From positions 2,714,501 to 2,778,500 of the forward strand of contig NZ_CP150662.1 in assembly GCF_038024125.1 (NCBI RefSeq): DNA of 64,000 nucleotides. Direction: 5' to 3'. Below are positions 7,559-16,913 of this stretch, piece by piece. Source of the stretch: Polaribacter gangjinensis (GTDB lineage: Bacteria > Bacteroidota > Bacteroidia > Flavobacteriales > Flavobacteriaceae). A program made the position numbers and the translations under genes. Positions within the stretch are counted from its first letter, which is position 1. Each line of letters starts with the position of its first letter. The notes beneath the pieces are model-generated. The model saw nothing but the letters and a program-made list of their open reading frames with translations, was not told the origin of the DNA and made no database searches.

Positions 7559-9472
7559 ATGTTACGAATACTCTTTCTAAGGACAGTCAATAAGTACGCC
7601 TCCAAATGGTTGGTACTTGCCATTGACCTTTTTTTAGTGTGTGTTTCTTTTTTCTTTGCTTACGCTATACGCTATAATGCTAGTTTTGAATTTGACTTGC
7701 AGCATTTGCTCCTCCAAATTCCTTTTGTACTGGTGTTGGCATGCATTGCCTTTGCGCTGGTAGGCTCTTACAAAGGCATTGTTCGACATACCGGCACCAA
7801 AGATGCCTTCAATGTATTTTTAGGCATTTCTATACACACTATTTTTATAGGCTTTGCCCTCTTAGTCAATGGTTTGTTAGCGATTTTTCCTACTTTTAGC
7901 ATTCCCATTTCCATCATCATCATCCATTTTTTATTGGCGAATTTTATGATGATCATCAGCCGTTTCATATTCAAAGCCATGTTCGAGCTGGTCAATACCC
8001 AAGTAAAAACCATCACCAATATTTTGATTTACGGGGCAGGGGATTCGGGGATGATAACCTATGCCGCTATCAACAGAGACCGAAAAAATAACTACGAAAT
8101 CATTGGTTTTTTAGACGATAACCCTAACAAAGTCAACAAAAAGATAGACCGGATTAAAATTTACAACCCTGATAAGATTGATGCTGAATTCATTGAAAAA
8201 CACGACATCAAAGAGGTGATTTTTTCGATGCCCCGACTTCGGTCTGGGAGGTTGCTTGAGTTGACGGATAAGTTTTTAGAGCTCAACGTAAAAGTAAAAA
8301 CAGTACCCACCTTGACCAAATGGATTGAGGGCGATTTGCAAGCCAATCAAATTAAAAACGTCAACATCGACGATTTGTTAGACCGCGATCAAATAGAAAT
8401 TGTCAACCCCATCGTAATGAGCAAGGTCAGTGGCAAGGTATTGCTTGTTACCGGTGCAGCAGGCTCTATTGGTAGTGAAATAGCGAGGCAATTGACCGCT
8501 TACAACCCTAAAAAACTGATTTTGGTAGATCAATCAGAATCGGCCTTGTACGATTTGCAGCAAGAATTTGTACAATTGGGCTTGTCTAATTTTGTGGCAT
8601 TGGTTTCGGATGTGCGAGACCTTAAAAGAATGGAGCGTATTTTTATAAAATACCAGCCAGAGCAGGTGTTTCATGCGGCAGCCTACAAACACGTTCCCTT
8701 GATGGAAAAAACCCCTTACGAGGCCATCAAAATCAACATCATGGGTACCAAACACATGGCCGACTTGTCGATACAGTTCGGTATAGAGCGCTTTGTGATG
8801 GTCTCTACCGACAAGGCCGTAAACCCTACCAATGTGATGGGGGCAACGAAACGCATTGCTGAGTTGTACATCAGTTGTTTGAGCCATGCGCAGTCCAATA
8901 CCAAATTTACCATCACGCGTTTTGGCAATGTGTTGGGCTCTAACGGCTCGGTCATTCCGCTCTTTAAAAAACAAATTGAAAAAGGAGGGCCGCTTACGGT
9001 GACTCACAAAGAAATAACCCGCTATTTTATGACGATTCCCGAAGCCTGTAGCTTGGTACTCGAGGCAGGGACCATGGGAAAAGGAGGCGAAATTTATATT
9101 TTTGACATGGGAAAATCGGTAAAGATTTTTGACATTGCCAAAAGAATGATTTATTTGTCGGGTCTCAAGTACCCTGGGGATATTGACATTAAAATCACCG
9201 GATTGCGCCCCGGAGAAAAATTGTACGAAGAATTGTTGGCGGATGGTGAAAATACCACCAAAACCTACCACGAAAAAATACTCATTGCCAAAACCAATCA
9301 AATTGACTTTGTAGTTACCAAAGGAAAAATTGAAGACATCCTTTTGGAACTCCCCAGTGTCAATAACAAAAAATTGGTGAGCTTGATGAAAGAAATCGTC
9401 CCTGAGTACATTTCTAAAAACTCGGAATTTGAGGAATTGGATCATGAAGTATCCAATGAATTAATGAATTAA
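7559..9472 (+). CDS. Membrane nucleotide-sugar 4,6-dehydratase, CapD/WbpM family
   Basis: About 637 residues. Residues ~1-140 hold four membrane helices; ~150-270 form a CoA/nucleotide-binding fold (NILIYGAGDSGMITYAAI); from ~295 comes the catalytic SDR domain with VTGAAGSIGSEIARQL, the STDKAVNPTNVMGATKR active-site stretch (the usual Tyr is Met here, as in FlaA1/WbpM-type enzymes) and the LRPGEKLYEELL end motif. It should make a UDP-4-keto-6-deoxy sugar for O-antigen or capsule. I choose the ATG at 7559 over the GTG at 7547 because of the promoter position. The last codons (ELMN) and the stop are part of an octamer array AATGAATT. Confidence 0.92.
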   Translation: MLRILFLRTVNKYASKWLVLAIDLFLVCVSFFFAYAIRYNASFEFDLQHLLLQIPFVLVLACIAFALVGSYKGIVRHTGTKDAFNVFLGISIHTIFIGFALLVNGLLAIFPTFSIPISIIIIHFLLANFMMIISRFIFKAMFELVNTQVKTITNILIYGAGDSGMITYAAINRDRKNNYEIIGFLDDNPNKVNKKIDRIKIYNPDKIDAEFIEKHDIKEVIFSMPRLRSGRLLELTDKFLELNVKVKTVPTLTKWIEGDLQANQIKNVNIDDLLDRDQIEIVNPIVMSKVSGKVLLVTGAAGSIGSEIARQLTAYNPKKLILVDQSESALYDLQQEFVQLGLSNFVALVSDVRDLKRMERIFIKYQPEQVFHAAAYKHVPLMEKTPYEAIKINIMGTKHMADLSIQFGIERFVMVSTDKAVNPTNVMGATKRIAELYISCLSHAQSNTKFTITRFGNVLGSNGSVIPLFKKQIEKGGPLTVTHKEITRYFMTIPEACSLVLEAGTMGKGGEIYIFDMGKSVKIFDIAKRMIYLSGLKYPGDIDIKITGLRPGEKLYEELLADGENTTKTYHEKILIAKTNQIDFVVTKGKIEDILLELPSVNNKKLVSLMKEIVPEYISKNSEFEELDHEVSNELMN

Positions 9473-9843
9473 TGAATTAATGATTGAATGAGGTAATGAA
9501 TAAAATAAGTTGGTAATTATTAAAACAATTAAATAGTAGAAGTTAGAAGTTAAATATTAGAAGTTAAATATTAGAGGTTAGTTTTTAGTTTTTAGTTTTT
9601 AGTTTACAATGAATTAATGATTGAATGAGGTAATGATTTAACGAATAAAAAAGTAGGTAATTATTAAAACAATTAAATAGTAGAAGTTAGAAGTTAGAAG
9701 TTAAATATTAGAGGTTAGTTTTTAGTTTTTAGTTTAGTAAACAGTTAAGCAGTTAAGCAAATAACCAAATAACCAAATAAGCAAATAACCAAATAAGCAA
9801 ATAACCAGTTAACCAAAAAAAGCAGTTAACCAAAAAAAATTCA
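9454..9843 (+). repeat. Low-complexity gap: octamer and heptamer arrays
   Basis: No gene is seen after 9472. AATGAATT units run across the capD-like stop, followed by AATGATTG, AATGAGG and TAATGAAT. Then come heptamers of the TAGAAGT, TAAATAT and TAGTTTT kind (about 9536-9605 and again 9680-9735; the whole block TTGAATGAGGTAATGA...GAGGTTAG is duplicated), and finally AACCAAAT/AAGCAAAT octamers (about 9748-9830) up to the next start codon. Confidence 0.85.
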
Positions 9844-10623
9844 ATGAACATAAAAAAGATAACCCTATTTACCACCCTTTTCGTACTGGCAACCTCTTGT
9901 GTCTCCAAAAAAGACATCATCTATTTTCAAAACGACGAAATCGACCAATCTAAGGTATCCAATAGCTACAAAACCATCATCAAACCCGATGATTTGTTGC
10001 AAATCACCATCACCGCCTTAGATACCGAAGCGGTTCGCCCGTTCAACTTGGCGGCGGTAACTTATTCCACCTCTTCCAATTCGGCGATTGGGGTGGCACA
10101 GCAACAGAGTTATTTGGTGGATAGCAACGGGGAAATTGATTTCCCGGTGATTGGCAAACTGAAAATTGGGGGTTTGTCGAGAGAAGAGTTTATTGCCATG
10201 CTAAAAGACAGGCTAGACCCAGATTATATCAAAAACCCCAATATCAACGTGCGCTTGGCAAATTTTAAGATCAGCGTATTGGGCGATGTACGGTTGCCAG
10301 GGAGTTATACCATTCCCAACGAACGCATCACCATCTTAGAAGCGATTGCCTTGGCAGGCGACTTGAACATTTCTGCCGAAAGACAGAATATTTTGGTGAT
10401 TCGCGAAGAAGGGGGCAAAAAAGTGCACTACAAAGTAGACGTATTGTCTAAACAATTGTTTACCTCCCCTATCTATTATTTGCAGCAAAACGATGTGGTG
10501 TATGTAGAGCCCAATTATGCCCGCATTCAATCCGCTTCGTCTAACTCCAATACTGGATTGTTCATCTCCATTACCAGTGTTTTGATCTCATTATTAACCA
10601 CAATTTCGATTTTAGGCAGATAG
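9844..10623 (+). CDS. Polysaccharide export lipoprotein, Wza/OtnA family
   Basis: A 259-residue lipoprotein: signal peptide with lipobox LATSC (Cys19), a polysaccharide-export domain (about 45-130, TIIKPDDLLQITI...) and an SLBB domain (about 150-205, ISVLGDVRLPGSYTIPNERIT), ending in a hydrophobic helix (GLFISITSVLISLLTTISIL). It should form the outer-membrane or periplasmic channel for capsule or exopolysaccharide. It lies one base before the Wzc-like gene and is clearly co-transcribed with it. It is shorter than E. coli Wza, as usual in Bacteroidota. Confidence 0.93.
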   Translation: MNIKKITLFTTLFVLATSCVSKKDIIYFQNDEIDQSKVSNSYKTIIKPDDLLQITITALDTEAVRPFNLAAVTYSTSSNSAIGVAQQQSYLVDSNGEIDFPVIGKLKIGGLSREEFIAMLKDRLDPDYIKNPNINVRLANFKISVLGDVRLPGSYTIPNERITILEAIALAGDLNISAERQNILVIREEGGKKVHYKVDVLSKQLFTSPIYYLQQNDVVYVEPNYARIQSASSNSNTGLFISITSVLISLLTTISILGR

Positions 10624-10624
10624 T

Positions 10625-13015
10625 ATGGAAAGTTTTAACGACATCAATGAAAACCAGGATACGATCAACATCCGTCAAGAACTCGAAAAATACCTAGCGC
10701 ATTGGCGTTGGTTTGTATTGGCTGCTGTGGTCGCTCTAGGAACCGCTTATTTTTATTTGCGCTATGCCACGCCCCAATATACCGCCACCGCTACCATCAT
10801 GATCAAAGACAACCAAAAGTCGGGCATTTCGGATGAGTTGAAAGCCGTAGCCGATTTGGGGATTGTGGGGACGGGCTCTGCGAACAATACCGACAATGAA
10901 ATCCACGTCATCAAATCTCGTAAAATCATTGGCAGGGTAGTGGATTCTTTGAACTTGAACATCACTTATTTTAGAGAAGGCAGAATCAAAACCTCAGAAG
11001 CTTACCAAGACAAAGCCATTCGTATCCAATTTTTAAAGACCGATTCGTTATTCCATAAAATTGATACGGCTTTTGTGGTGCGTCAAATCAGTACAACTCA
11101 GTTTGAAATTCTGAGTACTGAGGATGATTTTATCCTGAAAGGCGATTTTAATCAAGTGATGAGTAGTAAAAAATTGGGAAGTTTTCTTATCCGTAATTTG
11201 CACCCCTCAGCAGAGGCAACAGACTTAGAAACAGTTACCATTGTCATCAGACCCAAAAGCAGGGTGATTGATGCCTATCAAAAAAATATAGCTGTCAATC
11301 CCGTAGATAAACTCTCATCGGTACTGACCTTGAGTTTGACCGACCCCATCAAACAAAAAGCCGAAGACATCTTAGACGAATTGGTACAGCAGTACAACCG
11401 CGATGCCATTGCCGATAAAAATATGGTGTCGAATAAAACCAAGGATTTTATCGAAGACCGCTTGCAAACCGTAGGTTTGGAGTTGGCAGCGATACAAGAC
11501 AATTTTAAAGATTACAAAGCCAAATTCGGTATCTCGGGACTTACAGAAGAGGGGGCTTTGGCATTGACAGAAGTATCAGAAAGTAATGCCAAAATGGTAG
11601 AGCTGCGTACCCAACTCAGTTTGGCGGAGTGGGTACAGCAAGAAATCAAACAAGCTACCAAAACGGAGGTATTGCCTGCCAACTTGGGCTTTTCGGATGC
11701 CATCACCTCGGAGTCCATCACCAAATACAACGAATTGGTCTTGGAAAAATACCGTTTAGAGCCCATTGCCGGGAAACGCAACCCCAACCTCATTGCGCTG
11801 AACAACGAAATTGCCATCCTGAAACAAAATTTGCAATCGAACCTTGCCAACTTGAAAAAGTCTATTGAAATCCAATTGAACAAGGTCGCTAACGAGGCCA
11901 ACCGTGTGCAAGGAAAGGTGTCTATGCTGCCTTTGATAGAACGTGGCATCATTGATATTGAACGCCAAAAAATCATTTACTCGGAGTTGTATTCGTATTT
12001 GTTAAAGAAAAAAGAAGAAACCGCTATTTCTTTGGCGATTACCGTACCCAATGCCAAAATCATAGACAAAGCGTATAGCAATGATAAACCCGTATCTCCC
12101 AAAGGTAACATCATTTACTTAGCAGCGCTCCTGTTGGGATTGATCGTGCCCTTTGCCGTTATTTATGTCAATAACTTATTGGATACCAAAGTGCATTCTC
12201 GTAAAGAATTGGAGCAATTGGTCAAGGTGCCCTTTTTAGGCGATGTACCCCATTCAGAGACCGAAGAAAAAATTGTGATCACCAAAGATGCCCGTACCAG
12301 TAGTGCGGAAGCCTTTAGGCTATTGCGTACCAATTTAGAGTTTATGTTGCCCAAAAGCAACGAAGGGTTAGGAAAGGTTATTTTTATTACCTCTACCACG
12401 AGTGGCGAAGGGAAGTCTTTCGTATCCATGAACCTAGCGGCTTCGTTGGCCTTAGCAGATAAAAAGGTATTGTTGTTGGGCTTGGATTTGAGAGCCCCTA
12501 AAATTACCCAATACTTGGGCCTCCCAGACCGTAAGGGAGTTACCAACTACATCTTAGACGACCGATTGACCATAGACGAACTAAAGTTTACCTTTCCGGA
12601 GATCAAGAACGTAGATTTTATTGCATCGGGGGTGATTCCGCCCAACCCAGCAGAATTGTTGTTGCACAAAAAAGTATCAGCACTCTTTGAGGCCGTTAAA
12701 AAAGACTACGACTTTGTCATTGTAGATACAGCCCCTGTGAATTTGGTAACCGATACCTTGCTAGTGTCTAAATTGGCAGACATGTTCTTATATGTTACAA
12801 GAGCAAACTACTTAGACAAGCGTATGTTGGTAGTACCCGAAACCCTTTACAAAGAGAAAAAATTGCCGAATATGGCGATGATTTTAAACGATACCGACAT
12901 GAAACGCGGCTATGGCTACGGTTACGGCTATGGGTATGGCTACGGCTATGGCTATGGAGCTGGCTATCTGGAGGTGAAGAAAAAATCGTGGTTTGCACGC
13001 TTGATGGGGAGGTAG
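10625..13015 (+). CDS. Wzc-like polysaccharide co-polymerase / BY-type tyrosine kinase
   Basis: A 796-residue inner-membrane protein. Order: cytoplasmic start, TM1 (about 30-47), Wzz-type periplasmic domain with long coiled coil (about 260-480), TM2 (about 505-525), then the cytoplasmic kinase with Walker A STTSGEGKSF near residue 594, Walker A' LLLGLDLRAP and Walker B DFVIVDTAP. The C terminus (about 763-785) is an alternating Gly-Tyr run, the site of autophosphorylation in this family, followed by a basic end. It controls chain length and export together with the Wza-like protein; the PHP phosphatase at 13484-14221 is the expected antagonist. Confidence 0.95.
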   Translation: MESFNDINENQDTINIRQELEKYLAHWRWFVLAAVVALGTAYFYLRYATPQYTATATIMIKDNQKSGISDELKAVADLGIVGTGSANNTDNEIHVIKSRKIIGRVVDSLNLNITYFREGRIKTSEAYQDKAIRIQFLKTDSLFHKIDTAFVVRQISTTQFEILSTEDDFILKGDFNQVMSSKKLGSFLIRNLHPSAEATDLETVTIVIRPKSRVIDAYQKNIAVNPVDKLSSVLTLSLTDPIKQKAEDILDELVQQYNRDAIADKNMVSNKTKDFIEDRLQTVGLELAAIQDNFKDYKAKFGISGLTEEGALALTEVSESNAKMVELRTQLSLAEWVQQEIKQATKTEVLPANLGFSDAITSESITKYNELVLEKYRLEPIAGKRNPNLIALNNEIAILKQNLQSNLANLKKSIEIQLNKVANEANRVQGKVSMLPLIERGIIDIERQKIIYSELYSYLLKKKEETAISLAITVPNAKIIDKAYSNDKPVSPKGNIIYLAALLLGLIVPFAVIYVNNLLDTKVHSRKELEQLVKVPFLGDVPHSETEEKIVITKDARTSSAEAFRLLRTNLEFMLPKSNEGLGKVIFITSTTSGEGKSFVSMNLAASLALADKKVLLLGLDLRAPKITQYLGLPDRKGVTNYILDDRLTIDELKFTFPEIKNVDFIASGVIPPNPAELLLHKKVSALFEAVKKDYDFVIVDTAPVNLVTDTLLVSKLADMFLYVTRANYLDKRMLVVPETLYKEKKLPNMAMILNDTDMKRGYGYGYGYGYGYGYGYGAGYLEVKKKSWFARLMGR

Positions 13016-13483
13016 AAGGGTCCTATCCCCCTGACCCCCTTTCCCAAGGAAAGGGGGAGGGAAGTTTGCAGTACAAAGTACAATATTAAAAGTACAAAGT
13101 ACAAAGTAGCATATTCAATGTTCAATGTACAAAATTCAAAGTTGGGATTAGGGATATACTTTAGTTTCAAAGAGGCAAAGAGGCAAAGATGCTTAGTTGT
13201 AGACTTTCAATGATCCTAAATCATAAACTCTCTTCTAACAGGCTTACTGCAAACTGGTTCACTGCATTTTTCTTTTAACCACATAGAAAATAATAGAAAA
13301 GGGTTACATAGTCCAAGCTTTGGGTTTACACATAGTTATGAGTTACTTTAATTGAGCAAAGCGTCTATTAAAATAAAGAAAGACTATGTGAAATGCTATG
13401 TGGTTCAAGCGGTGGATGCTAGTTATTTAGTCTTTCGTCTTCGTCTTAGTCTTTTGTCTTCGTTATTTAACCAACAGCAGCCC
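13016..13483. repeat. Gap with a perfect 10-bp palindrome and composite repeats
   Basis: No gene is seen. CCCCCTTTCC/GGAAAGGGGG (13035-13044 and 13048-13057) forms a strong hairpin 20 bases past the wzc-like stop; without a T run it is more likely a palindromic repeat than a terminator. Then follow AGTACAAAGTACAATATT-type units and AAAGTTGGGATTAGGG (about 13068-13150), GAGGCAAA units, and CTATGTGAAATGCTATGTGG (13386-13405). At 13425-13462 minus-sense AAGACN hexamers lie downstream of the phosphatase gene. Confidence 0.8.
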
Positions 13484-14221
13484 CTACACAAACCCCAAAT
13501 TACGATCTATAATTCCCTCCAATAATTTCAAGTTTTCTTTGGTACTGATTTTTTGCAGTGCATCTAAATGCTGCTGATGGTGCGTGTCGGTACCTACAAA
13601 ATCATATAGATTTTCTTTTAGCAAGCGTTGCGCTGTTTTTTGAACCGGCTTGCCATAGTTTTCGGTTAAAGAAAGCAAGTTCAATTGAAACAAACAGCCT
13701 GCTTTTTTCAATTTGTAATACGAATTAAAATGAGTGTGGTAGGTAAAATAACGCTCCGGATGTGCCAAAACCGGTTTGTATCCTTTCAATTGCAATTGAA
13801 AAAGCAATTCATAGACATTCAAAGGCGGACTGAAATACGACATTTCCACTAAAACCAAATTGTCTTTCAGCGTCAATAAATCTCCTTGCTCTAGCAACAG
13901 GGCAAACTGTTCGTCCAACATATATTCCGCTGCAGCACTGAAGTGGATATGACCCAATCCCTTTGCTGTCAACGCTTCTTGCACCAAAGTCAGTTTTTCT
14001 TGGATGATTGCAGGTGTATTGGGGTACACATCCCCTAAAATATGCGGAGTGGTTACAAAACGAGTAATGCCATAAGAGGCCATGCGCTCGATAAGGGCAA
14101 TACTATCTTCTAGGCTTTTAGCACCATCATCAATACCCGGAAGTAAGTGCGAATGAATGTCCACCATTCCGTTTGGAAAAAACTCGGTCAAGGGAATCTC
14201 TTTCTTCTTAAAAAAAAACAT
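13484..14221 (-). CDS. PHP-type tyrosine-protein phosphatase (CpsB/CapC/YwqE family)
   Basis: A 245-residue PHP-fold metallophosphatase. The first metal site is in MVDIHSHLLPGIDDGAKSLED; further ligands lie in FVTTPHILGDVY, LVLVEMSYFSPP, PVLAHPERYF and YDFVGTDTHHQQH, the order expected for CpsB. It should dephosphorylate the tyrosine-rich tail of the Wzc-like kinase, resetting the export machine. It is convergent with that kinase gene rather than in one operon. Confidence 0.92.
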   Translation of the reverse strand: MFFFKKKEIPLTEFFPNGMVDIHSHLLPGIDDGAKSLEDSIALIERMASYGITRFVTTPHILGDVYPNTPAIIQEKLTLVQEALTAKGLGHIHFSAAAEYMLDEQFALLLEQGDLLTLKDNLVLVEMSYFSPPLNVYELLFQLQLKGYKPVLAHPERYFTYHTHFNSYYKLKKAGCLFQLNLLSLTENYGKPVQKTAQRLLKENLYDFVGTDTHHQQHLDALQKISTKENLKLLEGIIDRNLGFV

Positions 14222-14278
14222 ATCATTTAATTTACTACAAATTTAGTGTTTTGAATGAGATATTGGGAATTAATATTT

Positions 14279-14465
14279 AGAGAGGCAGAGGGGCAAAGTG
14301 GCAAAGTGGCAAAGATGCAAAGGTGCAAAGGTGCAAAGGTGCAAAGTGGCAGAGAGGCAAAGGTGCAAAGTGGCAGAGAGGCAAAGGTGCAAAGGTGCAA
14401 AGGTGCAAAGTACAATATTAAAAGTACAAAGTACAAAGTAGAAAGTACAAAGTTGGCATTGGGAA
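14279..14465 (+). repeat. Heptamer array and composite repeat left of the first IS
   Basis: GCAAAGG/TGCAAAG/TGGCAGAG units (14284-14412) are followed by AGTACAATATTAAAAGTAC, AAAGTAGAAAGTACAAAG and TTGGCATTGGGAAT. The same order recurs at 18120-18182 and partly at 13068-13150. Small reading frames on both strands here are translations of the array. Confidence 0.85.
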
Positions 14466-14514
14466 TTACACAAAATGACTTGTCCTGAATTAGGTTTACA
14501 CAAAAAGTGTAAAA

Positions 14515-14937
14515 ATGAAAGAAAAAAGCAAAGTGATTTTAGGACAATGGCGCAACAACAAGCTGTATTTTTCAGATCATGAAAAAAAGTTAATAATCGA
14601 TGATTATTTGTCTGGAAATGAGACTAAACAATCGATTTATAAGCGTTATACGGGCTATCCAACAGAAAATGGTAAAATAGGGATGTGGATGCGCAAGTTT
14701 GGTATTGAAGATAAGTTTGTGAAAAACACTAATTTTGTTAGCATGTCAAAGAAAAAAAAACAACAAGAGGAAAGTTCGGATGATTTTGAGATGCTAAAAC
14801 TCAAAAAGCGAATAGCTGAACTAGAAAAACAACTTCAAACAGCAGAGATGAAAGCTATTGCGTTTTCGACAATGGTTGATATTGCTGAGAAAGAGTTTAA
14901 TATTCCTATTAGAAAAAAGCACAATACCAAGCCATAG
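14515..14937 (+). CDS. IS3-family OrfA (DNA-binding subunit)
   Basis: A 140-residue protein with an N-terminal helix-turn-helix (about 20-65) and a leucine-zipper-like coiled coil (MLKLKKRIAELEKQLQTAE). OrfA binds the terminal repeats. The slippery heptamer A_AAA_AAG at 14913-14919 precedes its stop and lets ribosomes shift by -1 into orfB, making the OrfAB transposase. Confidence 0.9.
   Translation: MKEKSKVILGQWRNNKLYFSDHEKKLIIDDYLSGNETKQSIYKRYTGYPTENGKIGMWMRKFGIEDKFVKNTNFVSMSKKKKQQEESSDDFEMLKLKKRIAELEKQLQTAEMKAIAFSTMVDIAEKEFNIPIRKKHNTKP
14913..14919 (+). promoter_or_regulatory. Programmed -1 frameshift site of IS copy 1
   Basis: A_AAA_AAG in phase with orfA. After the slip the frame reads AQYQAIETMKENFKG and joins orfB without a stop. 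This is the standard IS3-family arrangement. Confidence 0.8.
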
Positions 14938-15854
14938 AAACAATGAAGGAAAACTTCAAGGGCATAGGTTTAGCCGACTTATGCTCTTGGTTTGGTGTAA
15001 CAAGACAGGCTTATTACCAAAGTAAAAAACGCGTTTTACAGGACTTAATTGAGCAGGAGATATTGCTTGATAGAATCAGTAATATTCGTAAAGATCATAA
15101 GCGTTTAGGTGGGCGAAAATTATTTTATAAACTAGAAGATTTTATGAATGAACATAATATAAAAATGGGTAGGGATGCGTTTTTCGACCTACTCAGAGAG
15201 CATAATTTGCTCATAAAACAGCGTAAAAGATATCATATAACAACAAACTCCAACCATTGGATGAAGAAGTATCCGAATTTGATTAAAGGTCTGGAACCAC
15301 TCGGCCCCAACCATATATGGGTAAGTGACATAACGTATTGGAAGACAAAAGGCGGTCATTATTATATAAGCTTTATCACAGATGCATATTCAAGGAAAAT
15401 CGTTGGTTATCATGTTGCAGATACTATGGAGGCTATAGAAAGCATTGCAGCTTTAAAAATGGCTATAAAAACGCTGACCCCAGAAGCGACAGGACTTATA
15501 CACCATTCAGACAGAGGTTCTCAATATTGCAGCTCCGGGTATGTGAAAACATTAAAGAACAAAGGCATAAAGATATCAATGACCGAAAATGGAGATCCAT
15601 TGGAAAATGCTATAGCAGAACGTGTTAACGGAATAATCAAAGGAGAATATTTGTTTGATTACGAAATAAAATCACTTTCAAAAGCAAAAGAAATACTGAA
15701 ATCGGTTGTCAAGCTATACAACGAGGATCGTCCTCATTCGAGCATTGGGAATGCAACTCCCTCTGAACTACACGATAATTTTACGGATAAGGAAATAAAA
15801 CGATTATGGAAAAACTACTATCGAACGTACTCAAAATGCGAAACTGTAACATAG
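14919..15854 (+). CDS. IS3-family OrfB / transposase catalytic part
   Basis: The independent ATG lies at 14943 (303 residues), but the frame is open from the slip site. It has an N-terminal HTH_21-like region and the rve integrase core with the DDE triad: Asp in HIWVSDITYWKT, Asp in LIHHSDRGSQYCS, Glu in NAIAERVNGIIKGEY. Intact, so the element could be active. Confidence 0.93.
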   Translation, partial: AQYQAIETMKENFKGIGLADLCSWFGVTRQAYYQSKKRVLQDLIEQEILLDRISNIRKDHKRLGGRKLFYKLEDFMNEHNIKMGRDAFFDLLREHNLLIKQRKRYHITTNSNHWMKKYPNLIKGLEPLGPNHIWVSDITYWKTKGGHYYISFITDAYSRKIVGYHVADTMEAIESIAALKMAIKTLTPEATGLIHHSDRGSQYCSSGYVKTLKNKGIKISMTENGDPLENAIAERVNGIIKGEYLFDYEIKSLSKAKEILKSVVKLYNEDRPHSSIGNATPSELHDNFTDKEIKRLWKNYYRTYSKCETVT

Positions 15855-15989
15855 ATTACTCTGAACGAGCTTCACGAGTACATCAAAAAAAATGTAATAC
15901 TATTTTAGGACTAAATTTAAAGTGTAAATTTGTCTCAGGACTATCAATAAATAAAAGTTAAATCTGTAAACTTTTTTTAGGACGGGTCA

Positions 15990-16053
15990 AAATAATTCTA
16001 AACACTAAACTCTAACCCCTAACCACTCAACACTAACGACTACAGTCTACAGT
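15990..16053 (+). repeat. Composite intergenic repeat between the two IS elements
   Basis: CTAAACACTAAACTCTAACC continuing through a 34-bp stretch TAACCACTC...CTACAGT (16020-16053) that ends flush with the second IS. An almost identical block lies at 18184-18232. Confidence 0.85.
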
Positions 16054-16094
16054 TGTAAGCTTCCCTTAAATTCGATCCATTCAAAAATAGAATT

Positions 16095-16913
16095 TTATTC
16101 ATTTAATCTGTATTCAATTGGTGATTTATTTTTAAGTGATTTATGTGGTCTATTGTAATTATAATCGTTTATCCACTCTTGGCTTATATCTTTTACTTCT
16201 TGGATAGATTTAAACACGTAAGCATTGAGTATATCTCTTCTAAAAGTCCCGTTTAATCTTTCAATAAAAGCATTTTGTGTTGGTTCTCCTGGTTGGATAA
16301 ATATGAGTTTAATCTCATTTTCTTTGCACCAACTATCGAGTTTTGCACTTATAAATTCGGGACCATTATCAACCCTAATCATTTTTGGTAATCCTCTACG
16401 TTCGCCTATTTGGGCTAAGCATCTAATAACTCTTAGTGTTGGTAATGAGGTATCTGTTTCAATCATCAATACTTCTCTATTATAATCATCTATAACGTTT
16501 AATAATCGGATTCTTCTACCATTCCACAGAGAATCACTCATAAAATCAATACTCCAAACTTCGTTCATTTGCGTTGGCTGAAATAGTTGTTGTTTGACTC
16601 TTGCAGGTAATCTTTTCTTGGAACGTCTTCTTATATTTAATTTCATGGATGTATAAATGCGATATAATTTTTTGTGATTAACAAGAGTTCCTGACTTTCG
16701 TATGCGATGATAACTTTGCCAAAAACCAATGGTTACATGTTTTTGTACCAGCAAATCAAGTTGTTTTATAAATACATCATCTTGCTTAACAACCGCCTTG
16801 TAACTGAAGCTACTTCTAGGAACTGTGACTATTTTACACGCTTTACGTTCACTTATAGCATAATTACTTGTGATGTAAGTGACTAGTTCTTTTTTCTCGC
16901 AAAGCGTTAAAGC
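16095..16913 (-). CDS. IS3-family OrfB / transposase catalytic part (copy 2)
   Basis: About 272 residues reading from the slip site (16913); a shorter product could start near 16754. After the slip the frame runs ALTLCEKKELVTYITSNYAI and continues without a stop into the rve core: Asp in EVWSIDFMSDSL, Asp in MIRVDNGPEF, Glu in QNAFIERLNGTFRRD, the DDE triad. It ends in RPHKSLKNKSPIEY, typical of the family. Intact. Confidence 0.92.
   Translation of the reverse strand, partial: ALTLCEKKELVTYITSNYAISERKACKIVTVPRSSFSYKAVVKQDDVFIKQLDLLVQKHVTIGFWQSYHRIRKSGTLVNHKKLYRIYTSMKLNIRRRSKKRLPARVKQQLFQPTQMNEVWSIDFMSDSLWNGRRIRLLNVIDDYNREVLMIETDTSLPTLRVIRCLAQIGERRGLPKMIRVDNGPEFISAKLDSWCKENEIKLIFIQPGEPTQNAFIERLNGTFRRDILNAYVFKSIQEVKDISQEWINDYNYNRPHKSLKNKSPIEYRLNE

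Larger units (their letters stand above)
14476..15989 (+). mobile_element. Complete IS3-family insertion sequence, copy 1 (about 1.51 kb)
   Basis: Imperfect 26-bp terminal inverted repeats start TGACTTGTCCTGAA (14476-14501) and, read inward from the right, TGACCCGTCCTAAA (15989-15964); ends are TG...CA. It contains orfA and orfB linked by an A6G slip site. The flanking AAA on both sides (14473-14475, 15990-15992) fits a 3-bp target duplication but is weak because the site is A-rich. Confidence 0.9.

Noticed and set aside
8534..9445. 303-codon minus-strand ORF
   Set aside because: Lies wholly opposite the conserved SDR domain of the capD-like gene; no family match recognised.
14227..14503. 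Cys/Leu/Pro-rich small ORFs on the minus strand and GAKVQ-rich ORF on the plus strand
   Set aside because: Translations of GCAAAGG-type heptamers.
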